Source of the DNA: Amoeboaphelidium protococcarum
Lineage: Eukaryota > Aphelidiomycota > Aphelidea
Length of the DNA stretch: 64,000 bases
Assembly (NCBI GenBank): GCA_023515745.1
Contig: JALECJ010000007.1
Coordinates: forward strand, 1,410,612-1,474,611
Direction: 5' to 3'
A program made the position numbers and the translations under genes. The notes beneath the pieces are model-generated. The model was given only the letters and a program-made list of their open reading frames with translations, was not told the DNA's origin and made no database searches. This document shows positions 24,031-37,758 of the stretch, piece by piece. Position 1 is the first letter of the stretch. The number at the start of each line of letters is the position of its first letter.

Positions 24031-25980
24031 TCATTTAGATTCAACGGAACGCCTAGCTTCCTGAATAGCAACTTCTATCGACATTCTATTCTTGATCATT
24101 GACAGCTTGGGCCAAGTATTACGCTGACCTCGATCAAAGAAGCGTTCCATCCTCTCTTTAGATGGATCAGTGAGGATGTGCAGATAATCTGACCACGTCG
24201 CCCTAGGAAGGATGGTGAGTGATCCATCAAACTTTTGCAGAAATACAGACGTCAATGCCCTGACAGACTTGAATCCATCCGGCAGGAGAGACAGATCACG
24301 AATGGTCCTCAACCACTTCACCAAGTCCAGTTTGATAGTGTGCTCCATATAACTAGCCAGAAATCCACCACGCCAACCTTTTCCGGAGCGATGCGCCGTA
24401 GGTCTTCCACTCGAGCCACGATGATCAAAGAAGAAGAGAACAATGTGTGGATTCACTTGACTCACAATGGTGTAATTGACATGGAACATTTGATGGAGCG
24501 CAATGATCGGTACATCAATGCGTATAGATCCATCTCTCCAGAATGCACCTTCTTCATCATAAGTGACAATCGTGCCATCAGGAAGTTTCCTCTTCAACTG
24601 CATTGGTGGAAGAATTCCAGGCACTGCTGAAGAGCACAGAACGGCCGACCAAATGACAATATCAGGACTTGTCTTGTAATTCAGCAATTTCGCGGGTGAA
24701 TGCTCTTCAATAGGAATGACGCTTATATTCAGAATCCTTCCAGTCATTTCATAAGCTTCCAAGAATGTAGTATCCCCTTTAGTGATGTACTAAATCTTCT
24801 CAATCCACACCAAAGGGTCAAATGCACTTCCATCACGGCGCAATCGCTTCATCATGGAAGACATTGTCTAATCACATGCCGTAAAGAAGCGATACAGATC
24901 TGGGGTTAGTTCTTCCATTAATTCCTAGTCGGTACGGACACAGGTGAAAGATGCAATTAATGATCCGGCAGAAGTTCCCGCGATACACTTGGGGAGTATT
25001 TTATTCTCCAGCAGTACTTTGATGACGCCCAAATGATAGTAGCCGAGGCAGGCACCACCAGACAGGCACAGCGCTGTGCGGCCGTACGATTTATCACATT
25101 TCTTGAAGAAGCGTTACTTCTATTCAATGCTTAATTAAGAACTGTCTTTAACAGTGTTTAAAGATTAAACCACCTCCTCTACATGTTCATCAATGCAATA
25201 CTTGGTTCCCATGTAGCTTCTTGAATAAAGTGCAGAATTCTCAATACCACCTAGATTAGACTTAACGCCTCCATCCAACAATACTCTCTGCAATTGTCTG
25301 ATAGCCTGTCCGCCATCATCTTACACTTGCAATTACTATACGACATTGTTTACATTATTGCGCTTCAGTGGATCCACCTTCTATCTATAAGTCATCAACA
25401 GCCGCGTAATCCTCTTAATAAGTCTGTGGTCATAAAAGGCAGACTCTGGTACACTTTTCCATAAATCAGACTGCAAATACTTGTCCATCTCCCGAGCAAC
25501 CAACTGCCATTACTCATAATTCTCAGCATTATGCATCTAATCTCTTAGGCTCTTTTTAGTACCACGCCAAGCAAACAGATACTCATGTAAATTGACGTAC
25601 TAGCGCACCAAAATGTAAAGAACCAACTCAAACATCATTATCGATAATACAATGATCAGCAAAGGATATTTCAGCAGAGTATACGAAAGCCCCTCAGGCG
25701 CAGAATTACTGAATCTCTTCCTGTACTTGACACGACTTTTATCATCGGAATAATCTTCATCATCCAAGTCGTCAGCAATAGGAGGCCCAACTTCATTCGC
25801 TGGCGACAGAGGTTGGAACTCGTCCTCCTGATGGGCAGCTTGAGCCAAATCATTCAAAGGATACTCGTAGTTTTCATCAGCATCAGTAAATCTATCATCT
25901 TCACCAGCTGATGAGAATCTCAGAGACTGCTCACTTTCCTAAAGACCATCTTGTGGGTACTACGGTTCGATAATAGACAT
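24031..25980 (-). CDS. Patatin-domain lipase, TGL3/4/5 (DUF3336) type
   Basis: 649 aa. A disordered acidic N-terminus is followed by a membrane or hairpin segment (YPLLIIVLSIMMFELVLYIL, about 103-123) and the DUF3336-like helical region. The patatin domain comes next: the oxyanion loop LSGGACLGYYHLG (about 303), the nucleophile elbow GTSAGSL (about 333) and the catalytic Asp in FWRDGSI (about 483). Downstream helices with HTIKLDLVKWL and WPKLSMIKNRM are typical of fungal lipid-droplet lipases that mobilise triacylglycerol. With DGAT1 close by, synthesis and breakdown genes for storage fat are near each other, perhaps by chance. The start ATG at 25978-25980 gives MSIIEPQYPQDG. Confidence 0.9.
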
Positions 25981-26368
25981 GTTCCTAAGTGCTACTTATA
26001 CCACGATATCGCAGAACGGTAATTGACATTGATGAAAGGAGAAAAGGAAAGATCTGATCGACTGAGAACGTGAAATTGTTTCGTTTCATTTTGCTCTGAG
26101 TCACGGCAGCATTGTGGAATAACGTTACTCCTTGATCTCTACTGGTGTTTGTTTCATTTCGCGTGAATTTGTGATTATCGCTATGTTTCGGGCATTGTAC
26201 TGTACTGTAGCTGGTCCAGTTAGTTCCCATTTGATCAAAGGTACCGGATCAGAGATGCAATCAATCCAGTTGAAATCCAATTTCGATTGATCACACTTAA
26301 ATCGATCAATACACCTTTACTTTTGTTATTTAATCTTTGATATATAATCATCAATTCAAATTATAATA
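25981..26368. other. Divergent promoter region
   Basis: 388 bp between the lipase and the reeler-domain gene. It has a TATATAA box at 26341 near the reeler gene start. A minus-strand frame here (about 25938-26230) overlaps the lipase start out of phase and is not considered real. Confidence 0.5.
26341..26347 (+). promoter_or_regulatory. TATA-like box of the reeler-domain gene
   Basis: TATATAA lies 28 nt upstream of the ATG at 26369, in an AT-rich leader. Position and sequence fit a TATA element; not tested. Confidence 0.35.
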
Positions 26369-27094
26369 ATGAAGATTTTCTGTTTGATATTTGGTATGGC
26401 ATGTGTCATAGCGTTCAGCTCTCATTCAGGCCTTTGCTTTGATGATCCCAACTCGATGGAGGTTGGGATGGGCGGGATTGATAATGCATCGCTGGAATTC
26501 ACGCTAAGTGTACACAAAGCTGAATATGGTCCTAATCAGTTGCTGGAGATTACTGTTGACAGCAATACCAATCAAACTGGTTTTAAGGGAATTTTGCTAT
26601 ACGCTCGTGTTGTGTCTAGCAAGTATCAACATGCACACGTTGGCTAATTTCAACTGAACTCTGAATTCAATGCGAAAAAAGATTTTACAACTCTAGACAA
26701 GCAGTGTGAGAGTTATGGTAGAGCAGGCAGTACTTTGAGTCACGCTAATTCTAATTTGAAGAAGCTGCCAATGGTCTTGACGTGGATCGCTCCTGCAACT
26801 TAGGACCTGGGGGATCTGGAGTTTCGCGGCATCATAGTTGGCAAAGAGAAAACTAGTTGGATGACATTCACACCCGTGAAAATTCGTGGTAAAGACTCTG
26901 GCACTCCTCAAGCTGAAACATCTGTGCCTCCTGTAGATGCAGATAGTAGAACAGGGCACTCGATTGAGGTTAATGCAACTTAAAATGACACCGAGAGCGC
27001 GTCTTAATCTGAAGCCACATCCACGATTTTGGGATCTGGTTTAAGTGGAATCGGTGTCGCTATCCTGGTGATAAACTTGATGCTTTTGATTTGA
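26369..27094 (+). CDS. Reeler-domain secreted or GPI-anchored protein
   Basis: 241 aa. A signal peptide (MKIFCLIFGMACVIAFSS) is followed by a reeler-like domain, about residues 38-165. Visible elements are the first strand SLEFTLSV, the EITVDS-plus-GFKGILLYARVV block, the Cys followed by STLSHANSN, and MVLTWIAPATQDLGDLEFRG. This is the order seen in animal and protist reeler domains (reelin N-terminus, ferric-chelate reductase 1, defense proteins). A Thr/Ser-rich stalk and a C-terminal hydrophobic tail (GIGVAILVINLMLLI) with no basic residues after it suggest GPI anchoring. It is a surface protein of unknown partner. Confidence 0.75.
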
Positions 27095-27333
27095 TATACC
27101 AATGAAGCTGAATTGATGAGTAAAATCTGTTATGAGAACTGAATGAATGATGAAATTAGTTCAATTGTTGACATCTATGCTATTGCGTCTATTTTTAACT
27201 AAAACGTCGCCAGAAGATCTAGAATGTCATGTTCAATATGTGATTTATTTTTACCTTCTCACCGACAATAATCAAATAAATAAATAAATTTTCTGCTGCA
27301 TTCATAAATTCCTGATATTAGCTGAATATCAAA

Positions 27334-29307
27334 ATGCATCCGCTTGGAATATTTTATATATCATTCGCTTCCTTCTACGCTGTATTCGTCGCAGTGTCGT
27401 GTGTGATGTACTGGAGAAGCTGCCTTGGTGCGGAGTAAACTCAAAAGTTAAATAATCAAGTTTCAAAGAGAAGTGGCAAATTGGGCATTCTCACATCTCT
27501 TGGTGGTGCTACTCTGGTGATGATATCTACAGTCGACACCTCCTTCAGCATCTCTGGCATTGGTCGCAGCTGTATCACCGTGATATTATTGACCAACATC
27601 GCTTATTTGGTGTCTATCGCAGCATGTACATCTCGTGGCGTCCGTCTTTTCGTCTAATATCGCATTAATTGCATTAAGGCAGACTTTCACAAGTACTCGC
27701 CCGCGGTCAATGATTTGACTAAACCTTTTGAGATTACAATCAGTGATCTGTGGCGTTTGAATGTTATTGGCGCCAAGGAGCTGGAACATCTTTCGCCTGA
27801 CGATGCTTTTAAACTTATCACTTTCTACAAGCGTTATCTTGATGAAAATCTCTACCTCTATGGATGTGGTGTATATTTAATCGTTGGATTGCTTTTGTAG
27901 CTGATTGCCTTCCTGTCTCTGGGCACCACGTATCAGGTGGCGATTGATTATTGCTCTCCGTAGAATCAGACCATCCTCTACATGCCATTGTATGCCGCGG
28001 TTGGCTTGTCTATCTTTGTCGCGGTACCAGTGCTATTGTACTTCCTCCGTGATGTCAAAGATGCTTACAACATCTTGTCGTCTTTAAAGCTGTTCACTGT
28101 ATTAGGTAGTCTGGCATTCGTTTACTACTTTATCGTAACTGAAGTCCCCATTCTGAAGAATATAGTGGTGCTTCGTTATATACCTGCTGACATTATAGGC
28201 ATAATTGCAGATGTTGTGATTCACGTACAGATTATAGTTCGGCCATTGCTTCAAAATCGGGGAGTTTATAGATAGCGGCGTGCACACTTTAATCTGAAAG
28301 CAATACCACAAGATTTTATGAAATGCATCGCTCATTAAGAGACTTATGAGATGTTGAAGCAGTGCACCGTAGAAGAGTTTTGCTCTGAAAATAGCCACTT
28401 TTGGGAACAGTATCTCTCCCTTATGCAAAAGTCATATTTGGCCCTAATTGGTGCATTCTTATCTGAGATTACAGGATTATCTCCAGACGTTCAAGATATT
28501 CATCAAGATGATAAGCAGAGTAAGCGCTAGTCGTTCATGAATGCAATTAATATCTTTAAGGTGCCATCCAATGGTTCTTCAGATAAGGCTCATACAGAGT
28601 TGGAGTCACGATTGCAGAAATTGAAAGCAGACTTCTCAAAGCCGTATAGTCGCGCTCTGATCGAGTACCTGATATCTGATGAAGTTGCCTCCATCCACTC
28701 CAGTCATAAATCCAATAGTGGTCTATCAGGCGTGACTTCTAATCCTGGTTCATCCACAAAGCAAATCCCATTGGAGAGTCAGCCAACGTAAAGCTCTATC
28801 AACAAGCAGTCGTCAGCTGGTGCGATGGAATTACGAGATTCTCCAAACACGAATGCATCGCGTCATATAAACAAGGAACTTCCCTCACCATTGCAAGATC
28901 AAACCCACGCTCATAATTGGAGAGCTACATTTAAAAATTCCAACGTGCAAGCACCTCTCTCGAGATAACTTGCCGGTGAATTTGTTAGAACTTTTGAAGA
29001 ATATCTGGTTGATTCGGCATAGTATCAATTGAACGTTCCTGCAGAGGTAATCTCGAAATTTACGCCGGCAATTGAGTAGATTCGAATGTATGCTAACGAG
29101 TAAACTGCCCAGAATTAACAGTTCTTCATTGGTATGAATGAAGAAGTGATTACTGAAGCGAACGGCAAAATCATCATCCCCATTGGATTGTACAGTGAAG
29201 TCAATTCACACGTGCTAGATATGCTGTTTTCAAACACCTACCCAAGATTGGTGAAGAAGTAGCAATTTCAGACTACCTCTGTCCTACAAAGTATGAGTAT
29301 CGCGTGA
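27334..29307 (+). CDS. Seven-helix receptor-like protein with C-terminal RGS domain, copy 1
   Basis: 657 aa. Seven hydrophobic helices occupy about residues 5-305, with the conserved block TSRGVRLFVQYRINCIK after helix 3. The RGS-like region starts around ETYEMLKQCTVEEFCSENSHFWEQYLSLM, the helix 3-4 signature (EFxSENxxFW). A Ser-rich insertion of about 180 residues separates it from the second half, which includes AGEFVRTFEEYLVDSAQYQLNV and VLDMLFSNTYPRLVKK. RGS domains accelerate GTP hydrolysis by G-alpha; 7TM-RGS fusions are known from plants and some fungi. It is the first of four paralogues on the same strand; V-ATPase B lies between it and copy 2. Confidence 0.8.
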
Positions 29308-29609
29308 TTCCTTTGAGTGAGTGATGACTTTTTGGTTTAAAAGTGTTACCTTTCAGTGAGATTTTTCTTTAAAATAAAAAAATCTGTAATTCATCTTGGA
29401 ATTGATGTAAATCTCAACGTTTATATGTTGTAATTGAATCAGCAGTATCGTAAGTCAGTCAGAGACTGTTTACTTCATTGCAGGTGATCGCGCTCTGATC
29501 GTTCTTTCTCTCACTCTCTCTTATTCGGGTACCACTTACTGTACTTTTCGTTTTTATCTCATATATATATACACTTCAAAAGTAGATTTTAAACTTCGGA
29601 TTAGAAGCG
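29308..29609. other. Intergenic region before V-ATPase B
   Basis: 302 bp with no gene. It contains CT-rich sequence (TTTCTCTCACTCTCTC near 29505) and an alternating AT tract at 29561-29571, about 40 nt before the ATG, that may act as the TATA element. Confidence 0.5.
29561..29571 (+). promoter_or_regulatory. AT-repeat TATA-like element of V-ATPase B
   Basis: ATATATATATA lies 39 nt upstream of the ATG and just downstream of a pyrimidine-rich tract. This is a common layout for highly expressed genes in compact genomes; inference only. Confidence 0.35.
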
Positions 29610-31151
<1,542 letters not shown>

Positions 31152-31417
31152 TTAATAGCTACAGTGTAATAACATTGAATAGTTTACCAACAAAGCGCTT
31201 ATCACTCTTTGTACTTTGTTTACTATGTCATGTTAATGTTGCATCTAGTTGAACTGATATAAATCTTACTCAACTCAATCTATTTTTAGACTTTGTTTTC
31301 AACATCAACCTTTTACATTTTGCATATTCAAAATGACTATAATCTATTCTTCATTGTAACAACTTGAAAGCTATTTCGGTCTTTGTCCATTCGAAATATA
31401 GATATATTAGTTACGGA

Positions 31418-33451
31418 ATGGGAGTATCGTTTGATATTTACATCGCGTTTGGTGTGCTTTTCGTAATATTTGTGATAGTGACAGACGTGCTATTTTTTTA
31501 ATGCTTTTCATCCAAAATATCATACATTGATTCGAGTAATGAACTTTCAAAGCGCAATGGCGAGCTCGTCTTAATCTCCAGTGTCGGTAGTGCTGTGATT
31601 GTGTTGGCGACGTGTCTTGAGTATGGTAGTCTGACTGATGGAATGGGCATAAGCTGCTTTGCTACAAACTTGTTGTTTAATATGGGATTTGCTGCATTCA
31701 TTTGGCCTATTCCTTTGGGTAATGTAAGAATATTTATTCACTACAGATTGAATAGAATTAAGGCTGATTTTCTGCAGTATCAGTAATCTATTGCTGATGC
31801 CGTGAAGCCGAAAGATCTCTCTTTGAACGATATTATCAGACTCAACTTGATACCCAATGACAAGTTGAGTGATCTGAGCCCAAATGATGCTCTGCTGCTA
31901 ATCTCCCTTTACAAGAGGTATCAGAATTAACATTAGTATGTCGTGCTCTTTGGTTGGATTTGGCTTGTTCAAGTGATTTGCTTCGTTATTGCCGAACTTA
32001 TCAGTATGAGTGTCTCCTCTCGTGATATTTGCACTTTTACCGGCAGAGTGTATCCCTACATACCAATGTATATTGCGAATGCTCTTGTGATATTCGTGAT
32101 TGCACCACTTTAAATATACTTGCTCAGAGGCGTTTACGACGCGTATGGCATGATCAGAGGACTCAAAGTTGGTATAATCGTTGGTGGTATTGGATTTTCA
32201 TATCTCTTCATTGGTCTTTCCGGTGTCCTTGATCAATATGGAATATTCTTCAAATATTTTCTGCCTATGAATCCAGCTCTACTTGGATTTATTATTATTC
32301 AGTATGAATTTGTACTACGACCATACTTGATGTATAAAAAAGGATTCAACTTTAGTTACTCTAGCCGCAAACAGGTGGAGTACAACAAAAGCGGCTTCAT
32401 ACAGATATTGTCCTCTGTCGATATGTACGAGAATCTAAAAGCATGTGCAGTTGAAGAATTCTGCTCTGAAAATACTCTCTTCTGGGACAACTACTTTTAA
32501 CTGATGCAAAAAGGTTATGTGCTGCTGATTAAAGAACTGATTATGTAGTTATCAGCTTCAGGTGAGGATAAGCAGTCTGCTACACTGCAAAGGAGGCTGG
32601 CTAAAACTACCACAGGCTTAAGTGTCATTTCCAATATCTTGTCTTCAGTCAGCAAAAGCTCTGCTGGATAAAGTCTTCAATAGACTGATGCAAGTTCTCG
32701 CGTAAAATAAATGCAAGTTCTTTACGAATAGTATCAAAAGCCTCTGAGTTAGCAGCTGGTAAAATTACTCGTCTCTAATGATGGTGACAACTCGTAGTTT
32801 ACCACTACATCCATTAGTGATAAGGTGACATGTGAAAGCATTAATACTAATAATTAGCAAGAGTAAGAGGGCTTGTAAAATCTAAATGTACATAATACTG
32901 CCATTATAGAATCTAAAGTATCAGCGGACGCGTCCATATAAACTCACGAAGAAGTCATTGCTGGCAATGCGTCGCCTCATTAACTGAAAATGTAGACGAC
33001 TACCGATGGATCAGTTGCTGGTTTGAAGACCAATCTGATAAGATCTAAAATCAAGACTAAAATGCCAATGGAATTGCAAAAGATGATGATCAGTATCTAT
33101 GATGAGTTTGTTGCAGACGGTGCTCCATTCCAATTGAACGTCCACGTTGAGTAACTAGACGGTATGCAAAGAGTTGTCGAAGTCTTGCGTTAGATACACG
33201 AATCTGAAGATGAGTCTTCGAGATGCACTGTCTATCTCGAGATCTTTGAAGATTTATCCAAATTTCAGGATATTTAAGTGGACTCTAGCACTACGATAAC
33301 AATTCCTTTGAATTTGTACCAAGACGTAGCTAGCTCAGTGCTTGAAATGCTGTATACCACAACGTACCTTCGCCTGGCCAAGAAGCTCTAAAACTCTAAC
33401 ATTTCTCGAAAGTCTTTGCCGCGTTAAGTTTAGTAAAGTGATGTTGTTTGA
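31418..33451 (+). CDS. Seven-helix receptor-like protein with C-terminal RGS domain, copy 2
   Basis: 677 aa. It has seven helices in about the first 300 residues with VRIFIHYRLNRIKADF after helix 3 and LRGVYDAYGMIRGL after helix 5, matching the other copies. The RGS signature follows (ENLKACAVEEFCSENTLFW, about residue 340). A long Ser/Thr/Asn-rich insertion comes next, with many TAA/TAG Gln codons. The second RGS half is KMMISIYDEFVADGAPFQLNV, with ASSVLEMLYTTTYLRLAKK near the end. It is the most diverged of the four copies and lies 267 bp after V-ATPase B. The long insertion is unusual for an RGS fold of about 120 residues. Confidence 0.78.
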
Positions 33452-33718
33452 ACATGAATTCGATTCTTCTCTGTCTCTAAATCTTAAGTATTTACTGGCA
33501 GTTTAACTTTCAGACCTAGTCCACTTTGCCTAAAGAACATTCTGACAGTTCAATCACTTGTACACCGTCCACTTTGCTTGAATCAATAACAACTTGTCAA
33601 AAGATGCGCTAAAAATAACTCTTAAATTAGATTACGTTAATTCACCACCACAACGGTGCGAGCATATAACACATTTATTTCCCAACAACCAAGTGTGAAT
33701 AATACATCCTAATACACA

Positions 33719-35542
33719 ATGGAGCTTGCTTTGGCCCTGTATCTGGCATTTGCATTAACAACGAGTACATTTTATCTTATAACCACTGGCATCTATGTGA
33801 TATACTATGCGAAATCTCTGAAAATGGAAGAGTTTGACAAGAAGAGTGGCCGCCTGGTTGTTTCATTCATAGTTGGTGTCACTGTGCTGACATTGTCAGA
33901 TTCAATTGGAAATGGTTTGAAGCTGGTTGGTGCAACAGATCCTGGCTGCTTTCAATAGTTATTTTGGAATAACATCGGTTATAACTTGGCAATTTCCAGT
34001 CTTGGTGCTAGGGCAGTGAGATTGCTGGTGTAGTATCGCCTGAGCTTGATGCGGGCTGCCAAAGTTGAAACAAGCGACAACGCGTCTGATTTGCAATAAG
34101 TCAACGATACTGAGGGTTCATCTGGAGCTAAACATGCAATTTCGTGGCGCTAGGCAATGCGTTATTTCTTTATCAGCACTGCTTAGATTGGTAAACTGGG
34201 CACCAAAGACTCTGCGTAAGCCATTGCTCTGTACAGCCGCTATCTGAACGAATGGATCTACGTGAGGTTCATTTTCGTCTATGTCTGTCTTTTAACTGTA
34301 ATCTTTCTGATCTTATATTTTGTAAAAGCCGGTAATCCTCTATTTGATGCATGTCGATTCAGTGATGCTGCAATAGTTCAACTGCCTCTGTATATGATGT
34401 TGGCCCTGTTTTTGTTCGTCATCAGTCCCATTTTGGTGATACTGCTCAGAGGAGTCCAAGATATATATGGCATTCGCAAATCATTGTCTTTACAGGCCAT
34501 TGTGGGTGGAAGTACATTTTTGCTGTATTTCATTCTGACTGCCAGTCCTCTGTCTTTGATTCCAGTATTCGTCTACTTCAAGCCAGTAATGTTTGCGTTG
34601 ATTGGCGTGTTCATCATGCATGTTGAATTGATTGTGGTGCCTTTAGTTCGCATCGCGTATGGACGTAAATTTTACTCTGACAATGTGAAAGTGTAAAAAG
34701 ACTTTTCGCAATGCTTATCAGATCCCAAGATGTATGAACAGTTGAAACAATTATCGATCGAAGCCTTTGCCAGCGAAAATGTCAAATTTTGGGAAGATTA
34801 CTTGTCGCTGATGTAAATGTGCTACTACAAAATGCTCGATGAAGTGATTAACAGTTTATCCTCAGATTAACTTGCACCGAATACTCTGACGCGTCGTACT
34901 TCCACTATTGGATCAAAGCTGGCACAAGCATTTAGCAGACTGACTGACAAGTCAAACAACTCTGCTGGAAGTGATGCCTAGTTTCTTGAGAGACTGAAGA
35001 AGCTGCGTTTTGAATTATCAGTTGTGTTTAATCCGGTGCTGATTCGCCATCTGAGTAAAAGAGAGTCTTAGCGCACTGCAGTTTTGGCTTCGAATGGTTC
35101 ACCAAGCGTAAAGGATGTGAATGTGAGCGCTGATCAAGCCAGTGTTATCAGCGGTTCAAGCTCTCTGCAAAGCAAGAGTTCTGATCCGATATCGATCTTG
35201 GCCGAACTTGACTGCAATGTCGAAATCGACGCTGTAATCAGGAGAAAGCTGATCTAACTGTACGAGAAATATATGGACAGGGATGCTTCATATCAAATCA
35301 ATGTTGCACAATCTACGGTTCAAAATGTTGCTCAAGTCGTTAAGAAGATAAAAGCTGGTGATTACACGAGTATTGACTTGAAACCGTCAGTGAATCGTGC
35401 GTCCAACGATGAAGATGCAACAGTGTTGAATATTGCACCTTTCGACAAGGTTAAAGAGGATGTTCTTGAAATGATAAGAACCAATATTTACTCCAAGATG
35501 CTGATCAGCAAAAGTGGTAATAAATTGCAAGAAGTTGCTTGA
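33719..35542 (+). CDS. Seven-helix receptor-like protein with C-terminal RGS domain, copy 3
   Basis: 607 aa. It has seven helices, with LGARAVRLLVQYRLSLM after helix 3 and LLRGVQDIYGIRKSLSLQ after helix 5. The RGS halves are the clearest of the set. The first is YEQLKQLSIEAFASENVKFW. The second, after about 125 residues, is KLIQLYEKYMDRDASYQINV, then PFDKVKEDVLEMIRTNIYSKML. These match the canonical RGS order of ENxxFW, then IYxxFIxxDAPxxINLD, then FDxAQxxIxxLM. It is very similar to copy 4, including the loops flanking the split, so 3 and 4 are the youngest duplicates. Confidence 0.82.
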
Positions 35543-35860
35543 ACACTGAAGAATAAAATATTATTATACGGTGAGTTGTGTTTTTATGCGCTGCAATTGC
35601 ACTTTACAAATAGTATCACAAGCAATATTGTACATTTGATTACGCTCTGTTCTTGACTTTAAACAGTATGTGTAAAAGTTAGTAGGTTCTATCATGCATA
35701 TTGCTTTTAAGCATCACCGATCCTCTGTGTATCCAAGGTAGCCATCTATTTTTAAAAGCATCAACAAAGAGGATCAAGCAGACTTTGACCTCCCTGCCTT
35801 TAAAGCTATAATTTAAATCTAGATATTTGATTTGTATATCGGTGATTTATATAGAGGAAT
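35543..35860. other. Intergenic region between RGS copies 3 and 4
   Basis: 318 bp without a gene. It holds two short inverted stretches around GCATCACCGATCCTCTGTG (35710) and GCATCAACAAAGAGGATC (35757) of possible regulatory interest, and TTATATAG close to the copy 4 ATG. Confidence 0.45.
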
Positions 35861-37645
35861 ATGGCTCTGGCTCTCGATTTATATCTGGCTTATGGAATCA
35901 CCGCCTCCGTATTTATGGTAGTGACTTCAGTGCTGTATGTGGTGTATTTTAAGCGGCTAAACTTAATGGAAGAGTTTGACAAGAGGAGTGGGAAGCTGGC
36001 ACTCGTTTTGATTATCGGAGTTGTTTCAATTAACATATAGTCATCCATATTTTATGGTCTGGAAGTGTCGGGTATGCGATACAACTGCTTTATCTCAATG
36101 GTTTGGAATCAGTTTGGATACTTAATGTGTATTGCTGGAGTATGCGCTCGGGCTGTGAGACTGTTTGTTCAATATCGCCTCAGTTTGATCAAATCAAATT
36201 TTGAAACGTCGCAAGAGGCGCTGATCGAAGGCACGTCAGGTATCAGGAACGTCACTTGGCGGGACATGGTGCGTATAAATCTAGTCAGAACATGCAACTT
36301 ACACACTCTGAGTAAGTCTGACGCTGCGAAAGCGATAGCTTTGTACAACCACTATCTTTAGGAGAATAAGTATATTTATGGCGTGTCAGTCTACGTCTTC
36401 TGTAGCCTGGTAGTATTCCTCATCATTTACGCCATTCAGAATCCGGATGGTCAACTGGATATATGCTTGTTTAAGAACATTTTCATCATGTATATGCCTT
36501 TATATGTTATGTTGGCAGGTTGCATATTCGTGTTCAGTCCAATAATGGTTTATGTTCTACAGGGAGTTCGGGATATCTACAGCATCAGGAGATCACTGTC
36601 AGTGTAAGGAACTCTGGCTGGGATAACTTTCGTACTGTACTTTACCGTGATCTCGACTTCACTGAGTAGCACTGTATTTTTCTAGTACGTGAGACCTCTG
36701 ATGTTTGCAGCTGGTGGTATGATAATAATGCAAGTAGAGCTGATAGTTTTTCCACTGTACACCATGATGCGCGGATACTAGTCGCGTAAAAGCTTCACAA
36801 CTAATTAAAAAGACTTCTCCCAATGTCTATCGGATCCAAAGTCTTATGAACAGCTGAAATAACTGTCTATAGAAGCATTTACTAGTGAAAACATCAAGTT
36901 TTGGGAAGATTATTTATCTCTGATGCAAATCTGCTACTTTAAAATGCTAGATGACGTGGTAAGTAACTTGTAACCACAGCAGGATGACAAATTGTCGCGT
37001 CGATCATCTACATTGGGAAGTGCTATATCTTAGGCATTCAGCAAATTTATTGACAAGAACAAGAATAGTGATGCTTAGGTACTTGAAAAGCTGAAGAAGC
37101 TGCGATTCGATTTGTCAGTCGTATTTAATCCAGTATTGATCTAACATTTAAGTCGCAGATCTAAATAAAAGCTGAGTAATAATGCTGCCTCTTCTCCAGA
37201 TAGAACAGTGGTGGACATTGACAAACCGAGTTTGAAAGACATCTCCTCCAAGAATGACTCTTCCAGTATCATGAGCGACTCCAGTACTAGTACAATGATG
37301 AATATGGATCCTCTGCAACTCCTTGCCGAAATTGATTACAACGTGGAGGTGGACGCGATAATCAGAAAGAAGTTTATCGCATTGTATGAGAAGTACATCT
37401 CCAAGGACTCTCCATTTTAAATCAACATTTCCAGTACAGTAGCAGAGTAAGTAAAGCAGGCAATAGTCAAGATCAAGGTCGGGGAGGTGAAGAGCGTAGA
37501 TTTGAAGCCGATGAAGGGAACCACTTACACTGATCCGTCCGTAATGAACATCGCGCCGTTCGACAAGGTGAAAGATGAGGTGTTGGAGATGCTGAACCTC
37601 AACATTTACCAGAAAATGCTCAACTAAAAGTTGTAGAGAAATTGA
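35861..37645 (+). CDS. Seven-helix receptor-like protein with C-terminal RGS domain, copy 4
   Basis: 594 aa, TGA at 37643-37645. It aligns closely with copy 3: MEEFDKRSGKLALV after helix 1, ARAVRLFVQYRLSLIK after helix 3, LQGVRDIYSIRRSLSVQ after helix 5, and DFSQCLSDPKSYEQLKQ into the ENIKFWEDYLSLMQ signature. The second RGS half is KKFIALYEKYISKDSPFQINI, ending PFDKVKDEVLEMLNLNIYQKML. Several TAA/TAG codons sit opposite CAA/CAG in copy 3. The ligand, if any, is unknown; a role in switching off G-alpha at the plasma membrane is expected from the domains. Confidence 0.82.
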
Positions 37646-37758
37646 ATTATATATGAAAAGAGTATGTTAGAGTAATAATAGATATTGATATTAATGTCGC
37701 TAACACAATATACAACTTCAGTCAGTCCGACTTACATACTACCGACTCATCAGCCAAT

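Noticed and set aside
25938-26230. Minus-strand frame at the lipase 5' end
   Set aside because: It runs out of phase into the lipase coding region and has no recognisable content.
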